A stretch of 64,000 nt of DNA from JAHBXL01 sp964409775 (lineage in GTDB: Bacteria > Planctomycetota > Phycisphaerae > Phycisphaerales > UBA1924): contig CAYPEI010000022.1 of NCBI GenBank assembly GCA_964409775.1, positions 1 through 64,000 on the forward strand, in the 5' to 3' direction. A program made the translations under genes and the position numbers. Shown here piece by piece: positions 54,157 through 62,426 of this stretch (positions are counted from its first letter, which is position 1; each line of letters starts with the position of its first letter). The notes below the pieces were generated by a model that saw nothing but the letters and a program-made list of their open reading frames with translations, was not told where the DNA came from and ran no database searches.

Positions 54157-54765
54157 TCAGGCGGCCTCCGTCAGTTCGTCGATGCGCTTGATCAGATTGC
54201 TCACGTCGAACGGCTTGCGGACAAAGTCGTCGGCCCCCGCCGCGCGCAGCGAGTCGATCTCCTCCGGCTTCACCACGCCCGACACGAAGATGATCCGGGT
54301 GTCCTTGAGTTCATCGTGCGCGCGGATGCGCTGACAGACGACGTTCCCGTTCACGTCCGGCAGCATGTAGTCGAGGATGATGAGGTTGGGCCGGAACTGC
54401 TCGGTGAGCAGGCCCGCGTCATACCCCGTCGAGCAGAACTTCACGTCGTAGCGATCGTTCCGCCCGAACAGGTCCTTGAACATCTCGATGATCTGCGCAT
54501 CGTCATCGACGACCAGGATGCGCTTGGCGCCATGATCGAGCGCGCCCACCGGGATGTCGTTGGCCCGCATGAACTTGATCAGTTCGGCCCGCGGGATGCG
54601 CCGGAACTTCGAGCCCGGCACGCGGAAGCCGCCCAGCCGGCCCGCGTCGAAGCAACGGATGATGGTCTGCTGCGAGACTTTGCAGATCTCCGCGGCCTCG
54701 CCGGTGGTGAAGATCCGCTTGCTCGCCCATTCCTTGGCAGCGTGTTGTCCGTTGACCCCGGGCAT
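54157..54765 (-). CDS. Response regulator with N-terminal excisionase-type HTH and receiver domain
   Basis: A 202-residue regulator with DNA-binding part first. Residues 17-68 are an excisionase/MerR-like winged helix (RIFTTGEAAEICKVSQQTII, RCFDAGRLGGFRVPGSKFRR). Residues 82-200 are a receiver: KRILVVDDDAQIIEMFKDLF with the acidic pair, PNLIILDYMLPDVNG with the phospho-acceptor, IIFVSGVVKPEEI, and DDFVRKPFD with Lys. All switch residues are present except the usual Thr, which is Ser. It is first in a three-gene operon (gaps 60 and 38 bp). ATG 54765 has GGGAAGG about 5 nt upstream. It likely switches DNA binding after phosphorylation by the next gene product. Confidence 0.9.
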   Translation of the reverse strand: MPGVNGQHAAKEWASKRIFTTGEAAEICKVSQQTIIRCFDAGRLGGFRVPGSKFRRIPRAELIKFMRANDIPVGALDHGAKRILVVDDDAQIIEMFKDLFGRNDRYDVKFCSTGYDAGLLTEQFRPNLIILDYMLPDVNGNVVCQRIRAHDELKDTRIIFVSGVVKPEEIDSLRAAGADDFVRKPFDVSNLIKRIDELTEAA

Positions 54766-54943
54766 GCGCACCTTCCCGATGTACGACCGCTCGGCACACG
54801 CGCCGACCCCCGGCGCATGCCCGCTCGGTACAGATTGCCGAGGCGTCTATCGACGCAGAGATTGCCCGACTTAACGTCACAGTTTCACATCACGGGTTAT
54901 CCGGGCCCGGTTACACTGCCCGCCGCGCACCACGGAGGACTTC

Positions 54944-57244
54944 ATGCTGCTCGTTGCCGTCTTTGCCGCCGCGACCTGCTCCACCACTCCCGCTGCTCCC
55001 AGGCCCGCCGCCGCCGAGGATCCTTGGGCCCCGGTTCAGGGCAGGCTCATGACACGCTGGGCCAAGGATGTCGACGCGGAGAACCCATGGCCCGAGTATC
55101 CGCGGCCGCTTCTGCGGCGCGATCGGTGGATGAATCTCAACGGTCTCTGGGACTACGCCATCACAGCAAAGGACGCCGCGGCGCCGGGGCAGCACGACGG
55201 CCGCATCCTCGTTCCGTATCCGATCGAGTCGGCGCTGTCGGGAGTCGGTCGGATGCTCCAGCCCGATCAGGCCCTGCATTACCGCCGCACGTTCCGCCTC
55301 CCGGACTCATGGAAAAACGATCGCATCTTCCTTCACTTTGGCGCTGTGGATTGGCAATGCACGGTCCTCGTCAACGGCAGGAAGGTCGGCGAGCACACCG
55401 GCGGTTACGACCCATTCAGCCTGAACATCACCGATGCCCTCCTCAAAGGAGAGGACAACGAACTCGTCGTCACCGTCACCGATCCCACCGACACCGGCGG
55501 CCAGCCCCGCGGCAAGCAGTGGCTCAACCCCCACGGCATCTGGTACACGCCCACCAGCGGCATCTGGCAAACGGTGTGGCTGGAGCCGGTAAACCGGCAG
55601 ATCGGCATCGGCAAAGTGGTCGTCAACGCCGATCGACGCACCGGCGATGTGACGGTCGGCCTCCAGGCGGGTTGGAACTCCCAGAACAAACTCTCGGCTG
55701 ATGTTCGCATCCTGAAGGAAGGCGCGGTGGTCGCGACAGGATCGCTTCGCGGCGGTCCGAACCGGATCCGCGTCAACGTCGCGCAGCCCCGCCCGTGGTC
55801 TCCGGCCGACCCGTTTCTCTACGATCTTGAGGTCACCGCGACGGACATGGGCGAGTCCGACACGATCCGGACCTACTTCGCCTTCCGCGATATTGCCGTG
55901 GCGCACGACGAGCACGGCGTGAACCGCCTGATGCTCAACGGCGAGCCCCTCTTCCAGTTCGGCCCGCTCGACCAGGGCTTCTGGCCCGACGGCCTCTACA
56001 CGCCACCCACCGAGGAAGCGATGATCTTCGACATCCTCGCGGCCAAGAAGATGGGCGCGAACATGCTGCGCAAGCATGTGAAGGTCGAATCGCAGCGGTT
56101 CTACCACGCATGCGACAAACTTGGCATGCTGGTCTGGCAGGACATCCCCAGCCCGTTCTTCTACCGCGGGCATGGCGACAACCCCTTTGACAATCCGCCG
56201 CTGACCGACGCGTGGAAGCAGAACTACGAGCGCGAAGTGCGTGCGATCGTGGGCGCATTCAACCAGCACCCCTCCATCGTCATGTGGGTCCCGTGGAACG
56301 AGGGCTGGGGGCAGGACGACTTCGCGTGGTCGAAGTCCATGGTGGACCTGTGCAAGCGGCTCGACCCCTCGCGCCTCGTCAATAACGCGAGCGGCTGGAC
56401 CGACATGGGCAACGGCGATGTCAACGACATCCACGTCTACCCCGGGCCCGGATCGCCCACGCCGCAGTTGCCGCGCGACTCCTCCCGCGCCATGGTCCTC
56501 GGCGAGTTCGGCGGGCTCGGTCTCCCCATCGAGGGCCACACCTGGCTCCAGAAGAACAACTGGGGATACAAGAGTTACAGCGACAAGGAGTCGCTGACCA
56601 ACGCCTACATCGACCTGATCCGGCAGTTGCCGATGCACATCGCGCGCGGGCTTGCCGCGGCGGTCTACACCCAGACCACCGATGTCGAGATCGAGGTCAA
56701 CGGCTGGCTCACCTACGACCGCGAGGTCTGGAAGATCGACCCCGACAAGGCGGCCGCGGCGGCGCAGACGCTCTACCGCGGCATCCCGCAGATCGTCACG
56801 GTGGTTCCCGATGCCCAGTCCCGGGGCCAGACCTGGCGCTACACCTTTGAACAACCACCGGAAGGTTGGGAGCAGCCCGGCTTCAACCTTGCGGCGTGGA
56901 AAGAGGGAAAGGCCGGCTTCGGCACCAGGGGCACTCCGGGCTCGATCGTGGAGACAGAATGGGGCACCTCGGACATCTGGATGCGACAGACGGTGCGGCT
57001 GGACGCGCTGCCGGCTGATCCGGCGATGAGCATCCACCACGATGAAGACTGCGAGGTGTACATCAACGGGAAACTCGCCCTGAAGCGGACGGAGTACACG
57101 ACCGGCTATGTCTATCTGCCGCTGAGCAAGGAGGCCGCCGGCCTGCTCCGCGCAGGGGAGAACACGATCGCGGTGCACTGCAGGCAGACAAAGGGCGGGC
57201 AGTACATCGATGTCGGGCTGGTGGATGTGAAGCCGGGGAAGTGA
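54944..57244 (+). CDS. Secreted glycoside hydrolase family 2 protein
   Basis: A 766-residue exported beta-glycosidase. The N-terminus (LLVAVFAAATCSTTPAAP) is a signal peptide, possibly with lipid-modified Cys. The GH2 sugar-binding domain has WMNLNGLWDYAIT and RRTFRLPDSWKNDRIFLHFG. The Ig-like domain has VWLEPVNRQIGIGKVVV. The TIM barrel has MLRKHVKVESQRFYHACDKL, GMLVWQDIPSPF and IVMWVPWNEGWGQDDF with the acid/base Glu, and MVLGEFGGLGLP with the nucleophile Glu. An extra C-terminal beta domain resembles a carbohydrate-binding unit (YINGKLALKRTEYTTGYVYL). Substrate may be a galactoside or related sugar. The ATG has GGAGG 5 nt upstream. A GH127-type gene follows after a repeat. Confidence 0.93.
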   Translation: MLLVAVFAAATCSTTPAAPRPAAAEDPWAPVQGRLMTRWAKDVDAENPWPEYPRPLLRRDRWMNLNGLWDYAITAKDAAAPGQHDGRILVPYPIESALSGVGRMLQPDQALHYRRTFRLPDSWKNDRIFLHFGAVDWQCTVLVNGRKVGEHTGGYDPFSLNITDALLKGEDNELVVTVTDPTDTGGQPRGKQWLNPHGIWYTPTSGIWQTVWLEPVNRQIGIGKVVVNADRRTGDVTVGLQAGWNSQNKLSADVRILKEGAVVATGSLRGGPNRIRVNVAQPRPWSPADPFLYDLEVTATDMGESDTIRTYFAFRDIAVAHDEHGVNRLMLNGEPLFQFGPLDQGFWPDGLYTPPTEEAMIFDILAAKKMGANMLRKHVKVESQRFYHACDKLGMLVWQDIPSPFFYRGHGDNPFDNPPLTDAWKQNYEREVRAIVGAFNQHPSIVMWVPWNEGWGQDDFAWSKSMVDLCKRLDPSRLVNNASGWTDMGNGDVNDIHVYPGPGSPTPQLPRDSSRAMVLGEFGGLGLPIEGHTWLQKNNWGYKSYSDKESLTNAYIDLIRQLPMHIARGLAAAVYTQTTDVEIEVNGWLTYDREVWKIDPDKAAAAAQTLYRGIPQIVTVVPDAQSRGQTWRYTFEQPPEGWEQPGFNLAAWKEGKAGFGTRGTPGSIVETEWGTSDIWMRQTVRLDALPADPAMSIHHDEDCEVYINGKLALKRTEYTTGYVYLPLSKEAAGLLRAGENTIAVHCRQTKGGQYIDVGLVDVKPGK

Positions 57245-57246
57245 TT

Positions 57247-57477
57247 TCACCGCGGAGGCGCAGAGGACGCAGGAAGAACCATCAGCCGCAAGTCACGCAA
57301 GGACACGATGTCGAGCACATTCTGGCGAAGAGAGACTGTGCCTCCTCTCTCTTCAGATCTGCCCCCTTCTGCTTTCCTCATCCGCGAACATCCGTGGCCT
57401 GTCTTGATGACTTCTCTCCGTGCTCTCGGTGTCCTCCGTGGTTCAGTTACTCCGCGTCCTCTGCGCCTCTGCGGTGA
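57247..57477. repeat. Repeat C element with 24-bp terminal inverted repeats
   Basis: The left end TCACCGCGGAGGCGCAGAGG + ACGC (57247-57270) is matched by the right end (57454-57477; reverse complement TCACCGCAGAGGCGCAGAGG + ACGC) with one mismatch in 24. The 231-bp unit lies between the GH2 and GH127 genes and looks like a MITE. Internal sequence is CTCTCCGTG-type and non-coding. Confidence 0.8.
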
Positions 57478-57501
57478 GTCCGCTTTGAAGGAACACAGTT
57501 C

Positions 57502-59952
57502 ATGCTTACCTCCATCGCCATCACCGCCACGCTTCTCGCTCAAACCGCGGCCAAACCCGCCGGCATCGACTCTATCGTCCCCGTCCCCTACCAGCAGGTC
57601 ACCATCGACGGCCCCTTCTGGTCCCCGCGCCTCAGCGCCATCCGCCGCGGCACGCTCGCCGCCAACCGCCACCAGTGCGACATCACCGGCCGCCTCGCCA
57701 ACTTCGACAACGCGGCCAAAAAACTCCGCGGCGAGAAGGATGTCGGCGCGTTCGAGGGACTGCTCTTCAACGACTCGGATGTCTACAAGATGATCGAGGG
57801 GTGGTGCTACGTGCTCGCGACGGCGAAGGACCCGGCCGCGAGAAAGCGGCTCGATTCCGACCTCGATGCGCTCATCACCCGCATCGCCGCAGCCCAGCAT
57901 CCTGACGGGTACATCAACACCTACTACACGCTGAAGGCGGACATCAACAACCGCTTCACGCGCGAAGAGTGGGACCACGAGACGTACTGCATCGGGCATC
58001 TGATCGAGGCGGGTGTGGCACACTTCGAGGCAACCGGCAAGCGCTCGCTGCTCGATGTCGCCATCCGTGCTGCGGACTTTCTCGACACTCTGTACGGCGA
58101 GGGCAAGTTCACCGCGCCGCCCGGCCACCAGGAAGTCGAACTCGCGCTCATCCGTCTCGGCGATGCCCTCAACCGCGGCGATTCCGTCCGCGCCGGTCCG
58201 CTCGGCACGCCACGCCCGCAAGACCTCGACAAGTACACCCGCTTGGCCTTCTTCCTCATTGAGCAGCGCGGGAAGCCGCACCGCAAACTCGATGGATCGA
58301 TGTACGGGCCCTGGGGCGACTATGCGCAAGACCACCTGCCCGCGGCGGAGCAGATGGAGGCCGCGGGGCACGCGGTCCGCGCAGCCTACCTCTACTCCGC
58401 GATGACCGACCTGGCGGCGCGGGGGATCGGGAACTACCGCCCCGCGCTCGATTCCCTGTGGAACGACATCACGCAGCGGCGGGTGTTCGTCACGGGCGGC
58501 ATCGGCCCCAGCGGGCACAACGAGGGCTTCACCACGCCGTACGACATCCCGACGCACACCGCCTACCAGGAAACCTGCGCCTCGATCGGCCTGTGCATGT
58601 GGGCCCACCGCATGTTCCTGCTGACCGGCCGGGCGGAGTGCATGCAGCAGTTCGAGCGGACGCTCTACAACGCAGTGCTGGCCGGTGTCGCGCTCGATGG
58701 CGAGTCGTTCTTTTACGTCAACCCCCTCGCATCCCGCGGCGGGCACCACCGCAGCGCCTGGTTCGCCTGCGCCTGTTGCCCTCCGAACATCCTGCGCTTC
58801 CTCGGCCACCTTGGTGAGTATGTCTATGCCGTCCGCGGCGACACGATCTACATCAACCTCTTCATCGACAGCACCACGCACATCCCAATGGGAGGCAAGA
58901 CTGTCTCGATCCGTCAGGAAACCGGCTACCCCTTCGACGGCCAACTCCGAATCACGATCGAGAATGACACCGGCCGTGAGATTGTCATCGCACGTCGCGC
59001 CAACCTCGAGACGCTTCCCTCGGGCGCGATCGCCCAGGATGGCTACGCGCGCTGGATCATCCCACCCGGCACCACCGTGCAGGAGTTCGTCCTCCCGCTG
59101 AAGGTCCGCCGCGTCATCGCCGATCCGCGCGTGAAGGCCGCGATTGGCCGCGTAGCGCTCATGCGCGGCCCACTCGTCTACGCCGCGGAATCCACCGACA
59201 ACAACGGAACCGTCGCCGGGCTCATCCTCCCGCCCAACGCCGAACTCGAAGAGCGAATCGCGGCGGGGGGGGACGGCACGCCGGAGATCGTTGCACACGC
59301 GCTTCGCGTCGGCCAGCCGGAGTCAAAGCCACACTCCGGCGGTCTCCGCCCGCATGGAGCGGCCGACGAACCCGATGACCGCCTGTACCGCGAAGCGCCG
59401 AGTGTCAACCCCGTCGACGTCACCCTGCGGCCGTACTTCATGTGGGCCAACCGCGGCCCATCGGAGATGGCAGTCTGGCTGCCCGAGACGGCGCACCTCG
59501 GTGAGCCCTGGCCCGCGCCGGGGATCACGGCGAGCGCATCGTTCATCGGGCATGGCGACGGCCTGCCCGCGCTCTTCGACCGCATCGAGCCCGCAAGCAG
59601 CATCGACCACGATGTGCCGCGGTTCACATTCTGGAACCACAAGGGCACGCAGGAGTGGGTGCGGTACGACTTCGACAAGCCGCGGAGGGTGTCTGCGGTC
59701 GAGGTGTATTGGTTCGACGACACCGGCCGCGGCGAGTGCCGCGTGCCGGCATCATGGACCGTTGAGTATCTCGATGGCGACGCGTGGAAATCTGTTGCGA
59801 ACGCCAGCCCGAACAGCCCGGCGGCGTTCGGCACAGCCAAAGACCGCTTCAACGTCTGCACTTTCGCACCCGTCACGACCTCCGCCATCCGTGTGAACAT
59901 CCGGCAGCAGGACAACTTCTCATCGGGAATGCTGGAGATGCGGGTGAGGTGA
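57502..59952 (+). CDS. Secreted GH127-type (DUF1680) beta-L-arabinofuranosidase-like protein
   Basis: An 816-residue exported protein (MLTSIAITATLLAQTAAKPA signal). The catalytic alpha/alpha barrel has the family blocks QVTIDGPFWSPRLSAIRRGT, LFNDSDVYKMIEGWCYVLAT, PDGYINTYYTLK, EEWDHETYCIGHLIEAGVAH, VTGGIGPSGHNEGFTTPYDI, and HTAYQETCASIGLCMWAHR. The last gives Glu and Cys of the metal site, and WFACACCPPNILRFLGHLGE gives the Cys pair with the nucleophile. Beta domains follow, and the last 130 residues resemble an F5/8 type C sugar-binding domain (QEWVRYDFDKPRRVSAVEVY, WTVEYLDGDAWKSVANASP). It probably trims L-arabinofuranosyl units. It follows GH2 on the same strand, separated by a repeat C element. 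Confidence 0.9.
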   Translation: MLTSIAITATLLAQTAAKPAGIDSIVPVPYQQVTIDGPFWSPRLSAIRRGTLAANRHQCDITGRLANFDNAAKKLRGEKDVGAFEGLLFNDSDVYKMIEGWCYVLATAKDPAARKRLDSDLDALITRIAAAQHPDGYINTYYTLKADINNRFTREEWDHETYCIGHLIEAGVAHFEATGKRSLLDVAIRAADFLDTLYGEGKFTAPPGHQEVELALIRLGDALNRGDSVRAGPLGTPRPQDLDKYTRLAFFLIEQRGKPHRKLDGSMYGPWGDYAQDHLPAAEQMEAAGHAVRAAYLYSAMTDLAARGIGNYRPALDSLWNDITQRRVFVTGGIGPSGHNEGFTTPYDIPTHTAYQETCASIGLCMWAHRMFLLTGRAECMQQFERTLYNAVLAGVALDGESFFYVNPLASRGGHHRSAWFACACCPPNILRFLGHLGEYVYAVRGDTIYINLFIDSTTHIPMGGKTVSIRQETGYPFDGQLRITIENDTGREIVIARRANLETLPSGAIAQDGYARWIIPPGTTVQEFVLPLKVRRVIADPRVKAAIGRVALMRGPLVYAAESTDNNGTVAGLILPPNAELEERIAAGGDGTPEIVAHALRVGQPESKPHSGGLRPHGAADEPDDRLYREAPSVNPVDVTLRPYFMWANRGPSEMAVWLPETAHLGEPWPAPGITASASFIGHGDGLPALFDRIEPASSIDHDVPRFTFWNHKGTQEWVRYDFDKPRRVSAVEVYWFDDTGRGECRVPASWTVEYLDGDAWKSVANASPNSPAAFGTAKDRFNVCTFAPVTTSAIRVNIRQQDNFSSGMLEMRVR

Positions 59953-60070
59953 CCGTCTTCCAGACTCGCCGCATCAACTCCTACGCGGCCTTCGCGCTCT
60001 TCGCGTTCACCTACTTCCCCGCCTCTCCTCCGTGCCCTCTGTGTCCCCCCTGTGAACTCTGCGGACCTTC
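59953..60070. repeat. Repeat C-type sequence overlapping the rarA 3' end
   Basis: CTACGCGGCCTTCGCGCTCT and CCTCCGTGCCCTCTGTGTCC are in the same style as the array at 33058. The part from 60011 to about 60070 is translated on the minus strand as the last 20 codons of rarA. Confidence 0.65.
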
Positions 60071-61477
60071 TTCGCTCGTCGCCCCGAGCGCACCCGCCCG
60101 CAGCCGCTTCACCTCTTCCAGCCGTTCCTTGAGCAGTTTCTCCGCGCCGAACTCCGTCGGCCGGTAGTAGTTCTTCGCGACGCCCAGGTAGTCCTGCGTG
60201 CCGACCATCCCCACGCCGCGGTCGCTCGTACGGATGCCCTCGGTGTGTGCATACGCGTACTGCTCGCCATCGCGTGGGGCGGACGAGCCCTCGGACTTCT
60301 GCCCCGCCTTGCGCACGTTGCCGTCCTTGATGTGCATGGGCACCGGCACTGTGCGCCCCTCCTTCACATCCGCCATCGCGGCATCGATCGCCATGTACGC
60401 CGCGTTGCTCTTGGGGGCGAGCGCCAGGTACGTCGCGCACTGCGCCAGAATGATCCGCGCCTCGGGCATGCCCACCCGCTCGACCAGTTCCCAGCACGCC
60501 GCGGCCACCATGATGCCGCGGGGGTCGGCGTTCCCGATGTCCTCGCTCGCCAAGATCGCCAGCCGCCGCGCGATGAACCGCACATCCTCACCCGCATCCA
60601 GCATCATCGCGATCCAGTAGATTGCGGCGTCTGGGTCGCTGCCGCGGACACTCTTGATCATCGCGCTCGCCGCATCGTAATGCCCATCGCCGGTGTGGTC
60701 GTAGACCGCGGCCTTCTGCTGGATGGAGTCTTCAGCATCCTGGCGCGAGATCACGACCGGCCCATCGGCGGGACCGCCGGAACTGAGCACCGCCACTTCC
60801 AGCGCGGTGAGCGCCCGCCGCGCATCGCCGTCGCACTTCACCGCCCACACCCGCAGCGCTTCATCATCCACCCGCAGGTCGATCTTCCCGTACCCGCGCT
60901 CCGGGTCCGCGATTGCCCGCCGCAGCACCTCGATGATCTCTTCCTCCGTGAGCGCGTCGAGCCGGAACAGCGTCGAGCGCGACACCAGCGCGGAGTTGAC
61001 GGCAAACAGCGGGTTCTCCGTCGTCGCCCCGATCAGCGTCAGCACGCCCCGCTCCACATCCGCCAGCAGCACATCCTGCTGCGCCCGGCTGAACCGGTGG
61101 ATCTCATCGAGAAACAAGACCGTCCGCTTGCCATTCTCCAGCAGGCGCTTGCGGGCCAACTCGCTGATCTCCCGGATCCGCGCGACGCCGACCGATGCCG
61201 CGTTCTCCCGCTCGAAGTATCGGTTCGTGTGCCGCGCGATCAACTCCGCGAGCGTCGTCTTCCCCGTCCCCGGCGGTCCGTGCAGCACAATGCTCGTCAG
61301 CGCACCGCGCCCCGCGCCCGCCTTCTCCGCCTGCAGCATGCGCCACAGCAGTTTCCCCGGCGCGAGGATGTGCTTCTGCCCGGCAAACTCTTCGATCGTC
61401 CGCGGGCGCATCCGCACCGCCAGCGGCTCCACGCCGCGGATCGCGTTCTCGCGCTTCTCGGCCCAGAGGTCGGTCAC
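60011..61477 (-). CDS. rarA: Replication-associated recombination protein A
   Basis: A 488-residue AAA+ ATPase (MgsA/RarA, WRNIP1 family) that acts at stalled forks. Blocks: PLAVRMRPRTIEEFAGQKHI, LHGPPGTGKTTLAELIARHT (Walker A near residue 62), TVLFLDEIHRFSRAQQDVLL (Walker B), TLIGATTENPLFAVNSALVS (sensor 1), CDGDARRALTALEVAVLSS (sensor 2), YDHTGDGHYDAASAMIKSVR, GSDPDAAIYWIAMMLDAGED, and RLAILASEDIGNADP. The start is a GTG at 61477 (VTDLWAEKREN); a longer frame upstream has no conserved sequence. The last 20 or so residues (TSEEGPQSSQGGHRGHGGEA) are encoded by a repeat C sequence. Divergent from plsC. Confidence 0.94.
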   Translation of the reverse strand: MTDLWAEKRENAIRGVEPLAVRMRPRTIEEFAGQKHILAPGKLLWRMLQAEKAGAGRGALTSIVLHGPPGTGKTTLAELIARHTNRYFERENAASVGVARIREISELARKRLLENGKRTVLFLDEIHRFSRAQQDVLLADVERGVLTLIGATTENPLFAVNSALVSRSTLFRLDALTEEEIIEVLRRAIADPERGYGKIDLRVDDEALRVWAVKCDGDARRALTALEVAVLSSGGPADGPVVISRQDAEDSIQQKAAVYDHTGDGHYDAASAMIKSVRGSDPDAAIYWIAMMLDAGEDVRFIARRLAILASEDIGNADPRGIMVAAACWELVERVGMPEARIILAQCATYLALAPKSNAAYMAIDAAMADVKEGRTVPVPMHIKDGNVRKAGQKSEGSSAPRDGEQYAYAHTEGIRTSDRGVGMVGTQDYLGVAKNYYRPTEFGAEKLLKERLEEVKRLRAGALGATSEEGPQSSQGGHRGHGGEAGK

Positions 61478-61561
61478 ACCGGAGCGTAGGTAGTCGTGCC
61501 GAGCATCTCGTGACCATCGCCCTTTGTGCAAAGCGACCCGATCGGGTGACGGGCTCCGCGC

Positions 61562-61607
61562 CCCGGGTTCCGGCGGAGGGTGCCCCGCGCCACTTCCGGA
61601 ACCCGGG
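61562..61607. repeat. 12-bp inverted repeat between rarA and plsC
   Basis: CCCGGGTTCCGG (61562-61573) and CCGGAACCCGGG (61596-61607) are perfect arms separated by 22 bp. It lies between divergent genes and may be an operator, a hairpin in the plsC leader or another REP-type unit. Confidence 0.55.
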
Positions 61608-61658
61608 CCCCGAAACCCGTCCCCTGATCCTCGGCTTGTGCACGCTAACATCCGCCCC

Positions 61659-62405
61659 GTGAGTCTCGCGTCGGCAATCCTCGTTCTGGCCGGTTCCTGG
61701 CTCGTCTGGGCCGCGCTTGCCCACGCTCTCGCCGTGCTCTCGCCGCGGCCGGGCGACATCAACGTCTCCCTCGCCATGCTCTTTGCCCGAGCGCACGCGC
61801 GCCTGATGCAGGGCCTTCGCGTCGACGGACGCGAGCACATCCCGCCGACACGCAACGCCGGTCCGCTGGTCGTCGTCGCCAACCACACCTCCGGCCTCGA
61901 CCCCATGCTCATCCAGTCCGTCTGCCCCTTCGAGATCAAGTGGATGATGGCCAGGGACATGCAGCACCCGCGCTTCGCCTGGCTGTGGGAACTCGCGGAT
62001 GTCATCTCCGTCAACCGTGTCGAAGTCGCGAGCGAGAACGGCGAGAAGATCCAGCGCGGCAACGACTCCGCCGCCGCACGCACCGCCATCAAGCATCTGA
62101 AGTCCGGCGGCGTCATCGGGGTCTATCCCGAGGGACGCATCGCGCCGCCGGAACGCATCGTTCCCTTCGCGCCCGGCGTCGGCTTGCTGGTCTCCCGCGG
62201 CGATGCCCGCGTGCTCCAGGTCATCATCGAGGGCACAGCGCGAACCGAGGAAATCGCGACCGCGTTGCTCGTCCCGGCGCGGGCGAGGCTCCGGTTCCTT
62301 CCGATGCGCGACTATTCTGGAATGTCCGCCGCGGAAATCGCCGCCGATCTTCAACAGCGTCTGATCAGCGAGACAGGCTGGCGGATGGAGTCCGCGCCGG
62401 ATTGA
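61659..62405 (+). CDS. plsC: 1-acyl-sn-glycerol-3-phosphate acyltransferase-like protein
   Basis: A 248-residue membrane-associated acyltransferase. An N-terminal helix (ILVLAGSWLVWAALAHALAV) is followed by the PlsC domain: VVVANHTSGLDPMLIQSVCP with the catalytic HxxxxD, IKWMMARDMQHPRFAWLWEL, and the acceptor-phosphate block GGVIGVYPEGRIAPPERIVP. It likely adds the second acyl chain to make phosphatidic acid; the family also includes lyso-lipid and ornithine-lipid acyltransferases. It starts at GTG 61659. It is convergent with the glycosyltransferase gene, 21 bp away. Confidence 0.87.
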   Translation: MSLASAILVLAGSWLVWAALAHALAVLSPRPGDINVSLAMLFARAHARLMQGLRVDGREHIPPTRNAGPLVVVANHTSGLDPMLIQSVCPFEIKWMMARDMQHPRFAWLWELADVISVNRVEVASENGEKIQRGNDSAAARTAIKHLKSGGVIGVYPEGRIAPPERIVPFAPGVGLLVSRGDARVLQVIIEGTARTEEIATALLVPARARLRFLPMRDYSGMSAAEIAADLQQRLISETGWRMESAPD

Positions 62406-62426
62406 CGTGGCCGTTCGATCCGCCCG

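Noticed and set aside
55307..59298. Long minus-strand open frames across the GH2 and GH127 genes
   Set aside because: Both plus-strand genes carry complete catalytic motifs; the minus frames have no motif or start signal.
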